A stretch of 64,000 bases of DNA from Cryptomeria japonica (lineage: Eukaryota; Streptophyta; Pinopsida; Cupressales; Cupressaceae). Below the pieces are notes generated by a model. The model worked only from the letters and a program-made list of their open reading frames with translations, was not told the DNA's origin and made no database searches. This document shows, one piece after another, positions 48,671 to 59,986 of this stretch. Position 1 is the stretch's first letter. Each line of letters begins with the position of its first letter. Position numbers and translations under genes: made by a program. The stretch covers positions 766,304,483 to 766,368,482 of the forward strand of contig NC_081414.1 of the NCBI RefSeq assembly GCF_030272615.1. Direction: 5' to 3'.

Positions 48671-48709
48671 TATACTGGCATTGACCATCCCTAGGTCAAT
48701 GCCAGTATA
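48671..48709. repeat. Perfect 16-bp inverted repeat with 7-nt loop
   Basis: TATACTGGCATTGACC (48671-48686) pairs perfectly with 48694-48709 around ATCCCTA. It could be a foldback scar or simple cruciform. There is no adjacent gene to terminate. Confidence 0.85.
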
Positions 48710-49059
48710 ATTAACACTCCTCAAGTCAGCAACATCCTGATTGGCTCTCACCAAATCAGCATCACACATGCCACTCCAATAGCCTCTCCCCTAGTCAGCA
48801 CTGCTCCAATTGGCTCTCCCCTGATCAAGATTACATATTTTCAACAACTCAACAAGGATGCTCTAGAGGAATAGTGAATGTTTTCTTTTTGTTTATTTCC
48901 ACGAGTTCACAATGCAATTAGGTTTCCCGTTGGTGAAAAGCTTACAGCACCCAACACAGGAATTACTTTGAATATTATGATATTTGGAAGAAATTTGCCA
49001 ATGTTGTTTGCAAAGAGAACTATCCTCTAAAGTACTATGAAATTCCAACAGCTGCTCCA

Positions 49060-49910
49060 ATGGAAGAATCAATCCGTACAAGAATGACAAGTTACATTAC
49101 TTTGCATTCATACTCATCATGGACACAAACCACAAATAAAGTGCTAAAGAGAATCAATATATTTTACCCTTATATCTGCACCAAGATGGCATTTCTCATA
49201 AGAGTTAAAACTACAAGAGCAGCTTCTCTTTGGGTGCTACTTCAAGAGAACTCAGTGCCCAAAAAGCCAAATACTCCAAGTTTGACGCAAATGCCTTCAT
49301 TTCAAGGCGAATGGCTAAAGTAGCCTCCAACACAACCAAAGCCCCTAGTGCCATCAGCTCCAGACAAAGGCAAGTAGAAGCATGGGGACAAGTGATGCCA
49401 ACACCACCAAAACAGTGCCCACAAGAATTTTGAATGCTATGTGCAGCTCTCGTTGATCATAATCCACCTCATGTCTAGTGCAACCCAAAGAATCTAATCC
49501 AGACACTACTTGTCTAAACTCCAACAACTCTGCCACCGACATCTCTGAAGAACAAAAGCACCTCTTCCATACCAACTGTTGGATTGAAGGTCAGCCCCTT
49601 CAAGCCATTATCTATAGCGAGGGCCAAAAGAACATTATTTGGAAAGATGTAATCAAACACCTAGGTCTCAAAAAACTCAGTAAATTTTTAAAAATATGTA
49701 CACTGTATATTATTATTGCAGATTTCTTTAATGTAAAAAAATGCATAAAAATTACATTGATCCAGATGCTGGTTGTCTAAGCTATGACTCTTCTATATGA
49801 AGTGCCAGATCAAAGGTCAGCCCCTTCATGCCATTATCTATAGTGAGAAACACAAGAACATGATAGGAAAAGATGCAATAAAGCACCTAGGTCTAAATAT
49901 ACTTAGTAAA
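49060..49910 (+). pseudogene. Retrotransposon gag-protease fragment, protease part duplicated
   Basis: Plus-strand frames give a Lys/Gln/Ser-rich gag-like tail (about 49230-49433) followed by CWIEGQPLQAIIYSEGQKNII and KDVIKHLGLKKL (49585-49690). These resemble the retropepsin block of Ty3/gypsy elements (C-I-----L-AIIDSGS-KNLIS-D-VK-LGL). The catalytic Asp-Ser-Gly reads Tyr-Ser-Glu, so the enzyme is dead. A second diverged copy (KGQPLHAIIYSEKHKN..IKHLGLN) follows at about 49800-49910. No reverse transcriptase follows. Confidence 0.55.
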
Positions 49911-50597
49911 AAAATAATTAATTATGTATTATTATTTTAGATATTTTTATACAGAAAAAAAATTAAAAATCCATACAAAATATAAAAATGCCATGAAAAT
50001 GTTACCTTTCTTTTAAGCATTGTAATTGTCACTTTTGATAGTACAGTTCAATCACAATTTGGAACTTTTTTTATTTTTAGTGGTTTTGAATAAATGAGGA
50101 ACAAATGAGAACCAAATATAGAATGTATTACTTCAACTATGAATTCGCATAAAGGCTTTCCCTATAAACATGACATTCTGAAGAACATTTCTAACTATAA
50201 TGCTAATTATTAAGAATTTGCATATAAAAATTTTCCAATAAACATAATTTTTTTAAAGAAGATTTCTGACTATAATAGTAATTATCACCTCATCTTCAAA
50301 TGTAAATAAAAATACATCAATCCTAAGTACAATTAAATATTTTATAATCATAAACTCGGTGTACCATTATCCAGGGAACTTTATCAATAACTTTTCCGAA
50401 AAGATACAAAATGACAAAGTTAACATCATTTAAGAAAGCAATTACATTTGTTTATAGATAATAAAGGAAGGAAATTTGGACAACCACAGAAGACCAATAG
50501 TAAGAAAAAGCACTTATGTAATCACACCTCAAACTTAATGTGGGCCATGCACACAACATAAAAAGTTGAAGCAAACAATGGGCAAAGTGAATCAAAC
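49911..50597. other. End of intron 3 next to exon 3
   Basis: AT-rich, no repeats or genes recognised. The exon 3 donor GTTTGA is at 50597-50592 on the minus strand. Confidence 0.35.
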
Positions 50598-50714
50598 CTT
50601 TCCAATGATAACACTCTTTGAGAAGTCCAGCTCAGAAGGATCAATTTCCCAGTCACAGCTGTGCGGACGAGGAGGGGCAACTGTTTTGGCCTCAAATCGG
50701 CTACCATGGTTTCC
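50598..50714 (-). CDS. VIK: VIK-like kinase exon 3: linker and start of kinase domain
   Basis: This 117-bp exon encodes 39 residues (123-161). It opens GNHGSRFEAKTVAPPRP, a basic/proline-rich linker, continues with CDWEIDPSELDFSKS, the conserved WEI-P-ELDF block that precedes the kinase in this family, and ends IIGK, the first half of the glycine-rich ATP loop. The acceptor is GCTGAAG; the donor is GTTTGA, which departs from the usual GTAAGT, yet it must be paired with an acceptor 41 kb away. The boundary falls between Lys161 and Gly162, so the ATP loop is divided between two exons. A different open frame over the same bases gives no recognisable protein. Confidence 0.87.
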
Positions 50715-52502
50715 CTTCAGCATCACATTACCAAATAAAGTCAAAAGAAAGAACATGGAAGACTTAAACTTTACATAATGGATAACGTCTAATGTTTCAT
50801 GATTAAGAGAAAATGATGGATACCGATTTCATTGAGGATAAGAAGCCTGATTCTCAGGAAATACAATACAAATCAACATTCATACAAAGAAACATAGAAC
50901 ATGATACATGCATTATTAAATGAGTCAATACTTGCATTACACATTTCAAATCCGTGTGCCTTTGGTATACTTATTTTAAAAGAAACCTTCCATAATCTGT
51001 TTGTTACAGAATCACTAAATTTATGTACTAACAATATTATCATACAATACTCTTAGACCTCCCTTTCAATACAGAAACATAGATGTGATTGCATTATAAA
51101 ATCAACAACTTCAAGTCCCATGTGGTAGATGAAAAATAAATTGAATGAATGATTCAATAATCCGATAATGTATTCAACAATATACAAGCGTATATATAGA
51201 GATTACAAGACGACATTCTAAATTGAGAACAAGTCGTTTCAAGTGCACTACTAAAAAGCTAAACGCTAAATAAAGCTTAAAAGCTAATTAACTAAAAACA
51301 AATGCTAAATAAAGCTTAAAAGCTAATTAACTAAAAAGCTAAATGACCATTAAACAAGGAACTAAATATCGGTGACTAAAATATAATTAAATATTCTAAT
51401 ACCCTCCCTTAGTGGTCATTCTATCTACTAACTACCCTACAGAAGACACTGCAGATCTTTTGATCACAAATGAAAAGAACACTCTGCTGCAATGGAGAAC
51501 CTCCCTGGATCTGAAAAGTGTTAATGACCAAGGATACCAAAATCCATCCAACCTGACGTTGGGTAACCAAACTAAAACCTGAAACCATGAAAAAATCAGC
51601 AAACCCTTTTGCAAAAGAGTATCAACTCCAAAACTGACTGCAAGATATCACGATTGCAGATGTTCACCCTGGCAGGTGCGACCCAAACTAACTGCAACAA
51701 AGCATGATTTTGAGGAAAAAACCGTCAAACCTTGAAACAGGAACCCTCGAAAAGAGAATTTACAATTTTGAGGAGAAAATCGAAAAACCAAGAAATCTGA
51801 GGTTACAAATCATCGTTTTTCTGGAAAAGAACGGTAAAACCCAGATAACTAAAATCTTACGCGAATACCGTGGATTACAGATGGGATAATTTTTAAGGGA
51901 AAATTATAAACCTTGCAAACAATTTTTGAGGAAAAAATCATGAAAACCCTCCCATGATTTTTGTGGAAAAAATCAAAAAACCGAGACAATTTTTCAAGAA
52001 AAATCGTGAAAACCCTGGGACCTGTAAGACGAGGTCTGGCCTAAATCAATCTGATAAAGGTAACGATATTCAGATATTGTGAACATGCACTGTTTCCAAG
52101 TGTTGTGGCAGTTGTTGAACTTTTGACTGTGTTCCAACATGATGTTGGTCAAAGATGCCATCACAAAAATGGAGGTTGAACGAGGTCAACCTAGTGAAAA
52201 CATGAGACAGAAGAATCTGATTCAAAAATCAGAATAGAAGCAACTGCACAAAAATATCTGAAACCCTGGAGGAGAATTCTGGCACGAATTCCAAGATGCA
52301 AATTTCGAGGTTTGGAAGAAACCCAGAAATTAAAATTTTCTGCAAACTTAAAACCTGAAATTTTTCCTGAAAAAAATCAGAAAAAAATAATAATTTGCAG
52401 AAAATAAAAAAAAAATACCTCTAATTTTTTTTGTAAAAAAAACAGAAAAATATAGACGATTTTTTTTTTTGAAAAAAAAAAAAATAGGGGCAGAAACCCT
52501 AG
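50715..52502. other. Intron 2 DNA: decayed LTR-like segment, no gene
   Basis: CTAAATAAAGCTTAAAAGCTAATTAACTAAAAA occurs twice at about 51270-51340 (32- to 40-bp tandem duplication). From 51700 to 52400, AAATCGTGAAAACCCTGG-like words (GAGGAAAA-ATC, AAACC-TG) recur, as in copia LTR/leader DNA. I could not fix ends or a target duplication. Homopolymer A/T runs fill 52375-52490. Confidence 0.35.
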
Positions 52503-52566
52503 GTCGGATGTACAGCATAAAATAGGGGCAGAAACCCTAGGTCTGATTTTATGCTGTACATCCGAC
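52503..52566. repeat. Perfect 21-bp inverted repeat with direct-repeat spacer
   Basis: 52503-52523 and 52546-52566 are exact reverse complements (GTCGGATGTACAGC.. / ..GCTGTACATCCGAC). The spacer AGGGGCAGAAACCCTAGGTC repeats the sequence immediately left of the first arm (about 52486-52505). It may have arisen by template switching during retroelement replication or repair. Confidence 0.85.
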
Positions 52567-53817
52567 CAAGGGTTTCTTGTGACATTAAATAATGTAGATT
52601 TGATACCCATACAAAACCTACCTTTTGCATTGCTTTTGATCAAGTTCTTGTGACTTGTCTTTAATCAGATCATCTTTGTTGAGTTTCTCCCTCCATCAAG
52701 TTGCAAACTCTTCTGGTCATGGTTAAACCATACATTGAGATCGCCCCAGGTTAAATGATTCTGGTGGAAGACATAAAGGTTTCTAACTGACGGTGGCTCC
52801 AGAACTTGAAAGAAGAAGCAGAGAATGATTTAAGAGATCCAATTGGCTGCAAGGAAAGAGAAAAGAGAGGCAACAAGCGTTTGAATAATCAACTGTGATT
52901 CACATTTGCATGGGCATTAATAGTAGAAAAGGATGCTTACAGAGAGGCAAATCAGTCATGAAAGTGTGCCCCAAAATTATGAAGATAGCAAGTCAATGAA
53001 GGGAGGAGACATTTGTACCATTACAAAAACATGCGAATCTCTTATGTAGTGGCAAATGCACCTTAAATCTCCCCCTAAGTCATTTCATGCTGGCAAACAC
53101 ATCCTAAAACCCTGCTCAAGAAGTGGAAATAAGTGGAGAATAATGCAGCAAACATGACAAACCTCTAAGTGGTTCACCCTATTATAAAGATGCAAAAAAC
53201 ATCCAAGATTGGTGCTAAAATCAGGTGGCAGCGCCAGTCCAAATTTCTGCAAAATTGTGGCATGTCATCAGCACTCATTGAATAAAGGGACTTTTGAGTG
53301 TAAAGTGGTGCCATTTCAGATTTTCAAGGTGGCAATGCCACAAGGAAAATGCACCAGCCGCTTGTGAAATGGTTTGAGTCCAAAATAGGCACATTTTTAG
53401 TTGGCAATTGTCATAATAAACTCCACCCAATATCGATTGAAATGGCAAATGACTGATAAAACTATGCCTGGCATGCAATATAAAAGGAAATAAGATGAAA
53501 TGGCACATTTTATGTGGCAAAGGTATTAACAAATTCCACCCAAAGACTAAGAAGTGGCAGATGTCTAAGTCATCCCTGCCAAGGCACAAAAAGATGGAAT
53601 TTAAGTAAAAAGGTGGCACACATTCAAGTGGCTAGGTCACTAGAGAGTTCCACCAACATATTTTAATGGCATGGATGGGTAAGAAAGAGCCACGTATGGT
53701 AGATTTTGGTATATTTTTGCTGATCAACACAACTTCCAGCCCCTTGCAGCAGAAAAAGGCAGTATTTCAGTCGCATTTGGAAGCAGTCCTCACATTTCTG
53801 CTCTCTAACTGTTTCTT
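52567..53817. other. Intron 2 DNA without a gene
   Basis: GTGGCA and TGGCAAA words recur at 53050-53640, suggesting old repeat DNA. No coding signal is recognised in either strand. Confidence 0.3.
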
Positions 53818-53862
53818 TCATCCTGATGATGGATCATGTAGTATGATCCGAAACGTTGATGA
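53818..53862 (+). ncRNA. Hammerhead-ribozyme-like motif, best conserved copy
   Basis: TCATC (53818-53822) and GATGA (53858-53862) form stem I. CTGATGA (53823-53829) is the first core strand. GGATCAT/ATGATCC (53831-53837/53843-53849) is a perfect 7-bp stem II with loop GTAGT. GAAAC (53850-53854) and GTT give the second core strand and a 2-bp, loopless helix III (AC/GT), with the expected cleavage after T53857. One extra T (53830) sits between core and stem II, which may weaken it. Penelope-like elements carry such minimal hammerheads, thought to act as dimers. It lies antisense to the kinase transcript, and activity is unproven. Confidence 0.65.
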
Positions 53863-54602
53863 TGAGATGTGCAAACCAGAAAAGGAAAAAAGAAAAAAAG
53901 AAATATTATGGACCATGGAAATTACATGACTTTAAATATTATCATTCCAAGAAATCTCCCTTGACCATCCATTGCTTGCAGAAAAACATTTCTGAGCATT
54001 TCCCTTAAGTTGAAGACATCATCAGGTCTGCATTATTGTTTAAAAATCAGATTGTATTGCTCTAAAATTCTGAATGAGTTTATGATGATTGTATGAAGAC
54101 TTGTTTTAACCAGTTCATTGTTTCTATATCATGTTGCAAATGTTTAATGCTATATGAATGATCTTATCATGAGTGCAAATCTGGCAGTAACAAACAGCAA
54201 ACCTGAAAGTACAACAGCAAAATCTTCTCATTGCACAAACATTGCAAACATATTCTTTTCAGAAAAAATCAGGGGTGGAACATTACAATGATGCAAGTAG
54301 ATTCTGATTTGCACAAAACGTGTGATGCAGTACGTTATTTAAAGTCCATTACACCATGTCCAATGCTATACTCCAATTTGCAGCAACATTTACTGGCTTG
54401 TCTAAACAACTTTATTTAGTTTGTTAGGCTTTACACCTAAGCAGTTGCATCTTCTAATGCAAGAATTGATGAAATCTAGTCATCTACAGATTTTAAAAAA
54501 TATTTTTTTATAAACAAGCACACGGTGGGAATTGGATACAACAAATAAGGATATAAACTTTGGTCGCATTCTAACAGACTTCAAATTAGACTGGAAGCTT
54601 AC
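53863..54602. other. Intron 2 DNA adjoining exon 2
   Basis: The first ~35 bp continue the ribozyme repeat (GAGATGTGCAAACCAGAAAAGG resembles the tails of the other copies). No gene or other repeat is recognised after that. Confidence 0.35.
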
Positions 54603-54677
54603 CAATGACTTGCCTCCATGCAATTTCAAAAGTTCAACCGTATCAGTATGATTATTGCCCTCGGCATCTGCAAGTGG
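54603..54677 (-). CDS. VIK: VIK-like kinase exon 2: end of ankyrin region
   Basis: This 75-bp exon encodes 25 residues (98-122), PLADAEGNNHTDTVELLKLHGGKSL in two blocks: PLADAEG, then a helix ending in LLKLHGG. It is preceded by acceptor TTTGAACAG and followed by donor GTAAGC, and both boundaries fall between codons. PLADAEG directly after DRW-(E/K)N-(S/T) is the signature of the plant ankyrin-kinase group, and the conserved LHGG closes the ankyrin block before the linker. The open frame runs past the exon only because the intron happens to lack nearby stops. There are no frame breaks, so the exon looks functional. Confidence 0.88.
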
Positions 54678-57551
54678 CTGTTCAAATAACAAGAACATTC
54701 AGTTCAAATGATTAAAAATTAGTAAATTACCAACTAATAAGTTCAAAGACAGATCAGCTCGATAACCAAAAATCTCAAGTGAAATATCAAATGCAAACAC
54801 ATAAAGCATAAATTTAGTTTAAAGGTAGTCACAAGTTGCTTCTCCAAGGTTACACAGCAAAGAATTACTTTCAAATATTTATGACTCAACTTGCCCTTTC
54901 TTGTGATTATGTCTGTCAATTTGTTTTTGAGTTAGTGCTTTGTTTTTCTGTATCGAAATTTGATAAAATCATAAATCATAAAAGGTACTGTTAAGCTCAG
55001 AGTTCTGAATTTCTAATAAATACTTTCATGAGTTTCTTTAGAATAAATTTGAAAGTAGTTTATTGTAGGTTTTGAACTACATTTTATAACAGGTAACATG
55101 TTAGAAATTCGAAAGAAATAAAAATAGGAATAAGAATTTCATAAGTTAGAAGCTCCTTGTGTTAGTATATGTAACTGAGTAATACTTTAATAAGAATGTA
55201 TGAAGTCCAAGTCCAATATGCTTAAAGAAAAAAACCTATTTACTTTCATACAAAACATTTGAAAGATTTAATAAGCTTTCACAGCTCAAAGTAACCTTCT
55301 ACTTCAGAAAGTGACAAGTAATTGCCCATTAAATCAAAATGTACGAAACGCCTGATATAAGAGACACCAAGATTACAAAAGAAACATAGGGGAGGCTAAT
55401 GACCTCAAACACACAATTTGATTTCAATACTAGCATTGATTGCAAACTGATGCCACATGAAACCTCTTAATTTTCATTAAATTCAAATCAATAAAAGCAC
55501 AAACCCTAACTAATAGAATTAATTAAGACAATTTCTATCTCTTTTGACCACTAAAACCTCCAAGGACGGAATGGATTTCTAGGGTCGACTATATCCTTGA
55601 ACTTAACACAGTTGACCTTTACCTAAACAATTGACCTCTATCTGCCCTCATTTATAACTGCACTAACCAGAATAACAGTATTCACTAAAGAAAACTGTTG
55701 TATTGACCAAATACTGCTGCACTGAATGAAATTCTGTTGCTGAACAGGTCAGTTGACAATCTTGACTAGTTTAACAGTTGACCTGCTCTATGTATTGAAA
55801 TGTACTTAATGATGAGTAACGATAGCTGTAGCTAAATGATTCTAATGAATTTGACGATCATAATTGTACTTTAAGATCCTTAGTTGAGATGACTCATGGA
55901 GAAAAGAACTAGAAATCTCACTTGACTTAACTCATGGACTGCTGGATGGATTAAAAGTTAGTTCAGGTAACACATGGCCTGTTGGATAAGCTGGAGATCA
56001 GTTGAGCTAACTCGTGGCTCTTGTTTGGATTTAGAATCAAGGAATCAGAGTAATCTTCCTCTTATGCATGTACTATTGCAGTTGAGTTCTCTCACATATT
56101 TCCCTTGCATGCTGATAGCCAAGTAGAAAATATTGTGATGTCATATGCAACCTGTTGGATACAGTCTTAGGTAGACTTACCATGAATTCACATATGAAGT
56201 TGGCATTGTACAACCTCCTGCTCCTAGAATTGTAACATTGGAAGGACATTTAATATCTCCGCCTACTACAATTGGTTAAAAAGAGGTAATTAATCTGTTA
56301 ATTCTCAGGGTCCCCTATAAATCTTGGCATCTGAAAGTGAGTTCCTCCCAGAGGTAAAGAGGCAAGCGTCTTTGGTCAGGAAAGCCTAAAAACATACCAG
56401 GTAATCCTCTTGAATCCCAATAAAAGTTAAAAAGTAGTAGGACACCTCAAAATAAAGTATTTTTCGGTCTCCATTTCCACAGAATAGGAAGGTAAAATAT
56501 TTTATGGTCAGTCTCGATCCATCACATACTCTCGATTCTCAAAAGACCAAGAAAGATAGGAATAGAATGAATCTCCAGTAGACACCAAACAACTTCTAGA
56601 ACTCTTGTGTGATAACATTTACAAAATCTTAAATTTTATACACTATAAGTACAAAAATAAAAAAATACATTCAAAAATCTAAAGTTACAAGTTTCAACCT
56701 ACACACCATCTTATTTATCTCTATCTATAGATTTATAAACAATCTTATTCCGCAATCATGGCAGCGACAAATTGCAATTTTTTAACAGTTATACAGCTGA
56801 GATGTACATTTAATCAGTGCTAATCTAAGAACATAACTCAGGAAGGAGATTCACTACCGTGGAAGTAGATTTTGCAAATATTTAGACAAATGTTTAGCTT
56901 TGGTTGCACTTGGGAGTAATCTGGCATACATAAATACAGCTAAATTGTGGATATTGTGTAACCATAATTAGTTTGCCGTATTGCTCTCCACAAAACTAGA
57001 ACTTTCACATGCATCAGAAAATTTAAAGATGTCATGCAGCCGTCAGAAGTCACCCTAGAGAACAGAGAATATCACAAACTGAATGCATGGTAAATAGATG
57101 AGTTTGATTTAAATATATATGAATTTCATGGATACCACCAAATTCATCTGACTTCTTCACTTTTGGCAGGATAATCTGTTTTTGGATAACCTTTCTGGTC
57201 ATCTTTATCATGCCCTAGTTCAATCAATTACAAAGATATTGCTATGGCTAGAAAGGTCTCTAAATTTAGTTTCTGATGGCATATTTGGCATTCCATACTT
57301 CTGTTTCTTTTACTAATTTATTTTTTACCCGATGTTTTTCAGGAAGATGTAGACTTCGAGGTAAATATTGTCTTGCTGGATTCGCAAGGAATCTCTCCCT
57401 AAAAATGGGCTTAAGATATACCATTGGTAAGCTATTACAATTCTTGCTCAAAGCAATGGTATCCACTTAATCTATTGTTGCCAAGAATTGTGGTGGTAAC
57501 ATGGACAAAGAAGTATTAGTCATTTTAACTTTTATCTGGAATTAAAATTTA
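54678..57551. other. Intron 1 DNA without a gene
   Basis: Ordinary AT-rich sequence. Short frames, including an overlapping pair at 57266-57470, lack recognisable motifs. No repeats with definable ends were seen. Confidence 0.35.
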
Positions 57552-58430
57552 TTGTTTCATGAGAGAATATCTATGTAAGTGATAAGGTAAAGGCTATTAT
57601 TTGGAATAATTTAAGGCTTTAGATTGATTATTGTTATAACAAAAATCAAAAAAAAAAGAGACTGAGAATTAAGATTCACAGATTGTACAAAAAATTCCAA
57701 ATGAGTAATTTCTCAATCAGCCTATGAACCTCCTCGTGTCTGAAACCTAGAGGGCAGGACCATGTGATGACATAAAACCTCAGATGGACTACAGAGTGTG
57801 ATCCAAAACATTGATGAAAAAAACTCACACAATCAAATCCAGAAGCATACACAAACAGACATAAAACCTTTTAGGGAATCAGTTACAATGGAAGATATGA
57901 TCACTTAGGTGACCTAAACTTCTGGTAGTACAAAGTGGCTAATAACATTGAGTTGAAACCAAGCCAATTGACTTCAATTTGGCAGCAGATCAGACTAGAA
58001 ACTTTTTTATAAGTCTGAATTGATTGGTGAATCTATTGTTTCATGAGAGAAGATCTATATGTGATTGGGTAGAAATTATTATTTGGGACGATTTGATAAA
58101 TTAGATTGATTATTGTTATTACAAAATCAAAAAGCAGAAACTGAGAATTAAGATTTGACAGATTGTACACCAAAATTCTAAATGAGTCATTACTTATTTG
58201 TCAATTGGTCTGCGTGAATCTCCTTGTGTTGAAACCTGGAAGACAGGACCATGTGATGACATAAAAGCTTTCAGGAAATCAGTTACAATGGATGATAGGA
58301 GAACTAGGTTGCCTAAACTTCAGGTCGTAAAAGGTGTGTAATAGCATTGAGTTGAAATCCAAGCTTATTGACTTCAATTTAGCAGCAGATTGTAGTAGAA
58401 TTTTTTCTCGAGTCTGAAATGATTGGTGAA
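57552..58430. repeat. Diverged ~484-bp tandem duplication in intron 1
   Basis: Copy A (about 57552-58035) and copy B (about 58036-58430) both start ATTGTTTCATGAGAGAA and share ACTGAGAATTAAGATT, GGACCATGTGATGACATAAAA and ATTGACTTCAATTT. Copy A is longer because it carries the insertion at 57781-57857, which copy B lacks. They differ by many substitutions, so the duplication is old. Confidence 0.85.
57781..57857 (+). mobile_element. 77-bp insertion with 12-bp TSD, derived from a hammerhead-like repeat
   Basis: GACATAAAACCT occurs at 57769-57780 and again at 57858-57869, flanking 77 bp. The neighbouring duplicate reads through this point without it (GACATAAAAGCTTTCAGG), giving an empty site. 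The insert contains TGTGATCCAAAACATTGATGA and AATCAAATCCAGAAGC, aligning with the 3' half of the ribozyme repeats at 53818 and 44029 and their tails. The first core strand is degraded (CAGATGG). It looks like a truncated, reverse-transcribed Penelope-type end or a tiny non-autonomous relative. Confidence 0.65.
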
Positions 58431-58849
58431 TTTTCTATTTCAAAAGTAAAACATATGCATTATATTCATAAGTCAATACCTGATGGTTTCTTTGACATGT
58501 GAATTACTCAGAGTTAAACCCCAGCAACAATAAGGCGGCCCATAACCTTTGTGTACATCACAAGCTGCATAAGGTACACTTTATGTTTATGGGTACATTT
58601 AAACATGAAATTTGTTTACAAATCTTAGGAATGTCGTCCAAATATAAACCGCATCCATTACATGCAACCAAATTATTACCATAGAAAATACCATGCAGTG
58701 GATATGAGTGCTTGACACAGCTAGTAGATGAGCCACTAGCTTCATGTTATCAAGTGCACAATCTTACATGATGTTGATCTATTCATCTATATTATATACC
58801 TAATAAAACATCATTACTATTCAAGGTTTTTGTAGATATGAAGGATAGC

Positions 58850-59986
58850 AGGAATTCTTCAGCACTAGGACTGCCAAAAGATATTGGATCCAGAACTTTC
58901 TGGTAAAGTGAATTTCATCAAAAACATAATCTAACAGACACAATCATTAAATTTCTCAATATTTTATACCCAAATGAACATTGTTATATTCAAGATCAAC
59001 AATATGTGCCTAATTAAACATAATCAATGGACGAAATGCACACCAAATTCTCCCAGGGCAATAACATTCTCAAAAATAGATTCGACTCACAGTTGTTACA
59101 GAATGAATTTCTGGAAATCATGACCTAACACATAAAACTGATTATTTCTTTATAATCACACCTAACCAAACAACATTGCCATCAAAGATTCATTTTACAG
59201 ACACAATTAGGAATGTCGGTGTCATATAGCTAATTAATCATAAGTAAACAGTGGCTGAAGAGCATACCAGATTCTCCCAGGGTAACAAAAATTCCGAAAA
59301 CACGTTAGGTCCAGAACTGGCTTACAGAGTGAATTTCGTGAAATCATAATCTAATACACAAAACCGTTCTATTTCTCTATATCACATACCCAATTAAACG
59401 ACATTATCATCAAAGATTCATGTTATTGACCCAATTGCAGGCTGTTATAATAAAAGACATTGGTGTTAAGAACCTAATTAAACATCCTAAGTTGTCAATG
59501 AACGAATGGCATACCAAATTCTCCCAGGGCAACAACATTTCCAAAATACATTGGATCCAGAATTGGCTCACAGAGTAAATTCCTTTAAAATCATAATCTA
59601 ACACACAAGGCTGATCTATTTTACCCGTGTCATATGCCTATCTAAATGGCATTATCATCAAAGATTCATGTTACAGACCCAATTAAAGAAATAAAGCAAA
59701 CATCATAAGTTGCCAACGGACTAAAGGCATAATACCAAATTCTCCCAGAGCAAAAATATTTCCTAAAATATATTTGACTCAGAGTTGGCTTACAGAGTGA
59801 ATTTGTTTGTGGAAATCATAATTTAACACACAATACCGGTATATTTCTTTATATAACATGCCCAATTAAACAACCTTATCATCAAAGACTCGCGTTACAG
59901 AACAATTAAAGATTGTTGTAATCAAGAAAATTGTTTCTAGATACCTAATTAAGAGTCATGACTTATGAAAAGGAGAAAGAAATTAC
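58850..59986 (-). repeat. Tandem array of exon 1/intron 1 junction copies
   Basis: ATTCTCCCAG followed by a variant of GGCAATAACATT occurs at 59047, 59271, 59518 and 59739, and once more as the true exon 1 end at 59990. Spacings are 224, 247, 221 and 251 bp. The rest of each unit also matches (AATCATAATCTAACACACAA, TTATCATCAAAGATTCATGTTA, ACCTAATTAA). On the gene strand each unit reads TGGGAGAATTTG then GTATGC, a decayed exon end with a donor-like GT. All four lack the same 8 bases present in the real exon. A fragment of a fifth unit lies near 58855-58930. Confidence 0.85.

Noticed and set aside
49354-49575. Minus-strand frame with a transmembrane-like segment (LVGTVLVVLASLVPMLLLAF)
   Set aside because: Overlaps the plus-strand gag-like fragment; hydrophobicity comes from antisense of a Thr/Ala/Lys-rich coding stretch.
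57266-57470. Pair of overlapping 64-66-codon frames on opposite strands
   Set aside because: No motif, no splice context in frame with the kinase, and the exon 1-exon 2 junction is already complete without it.
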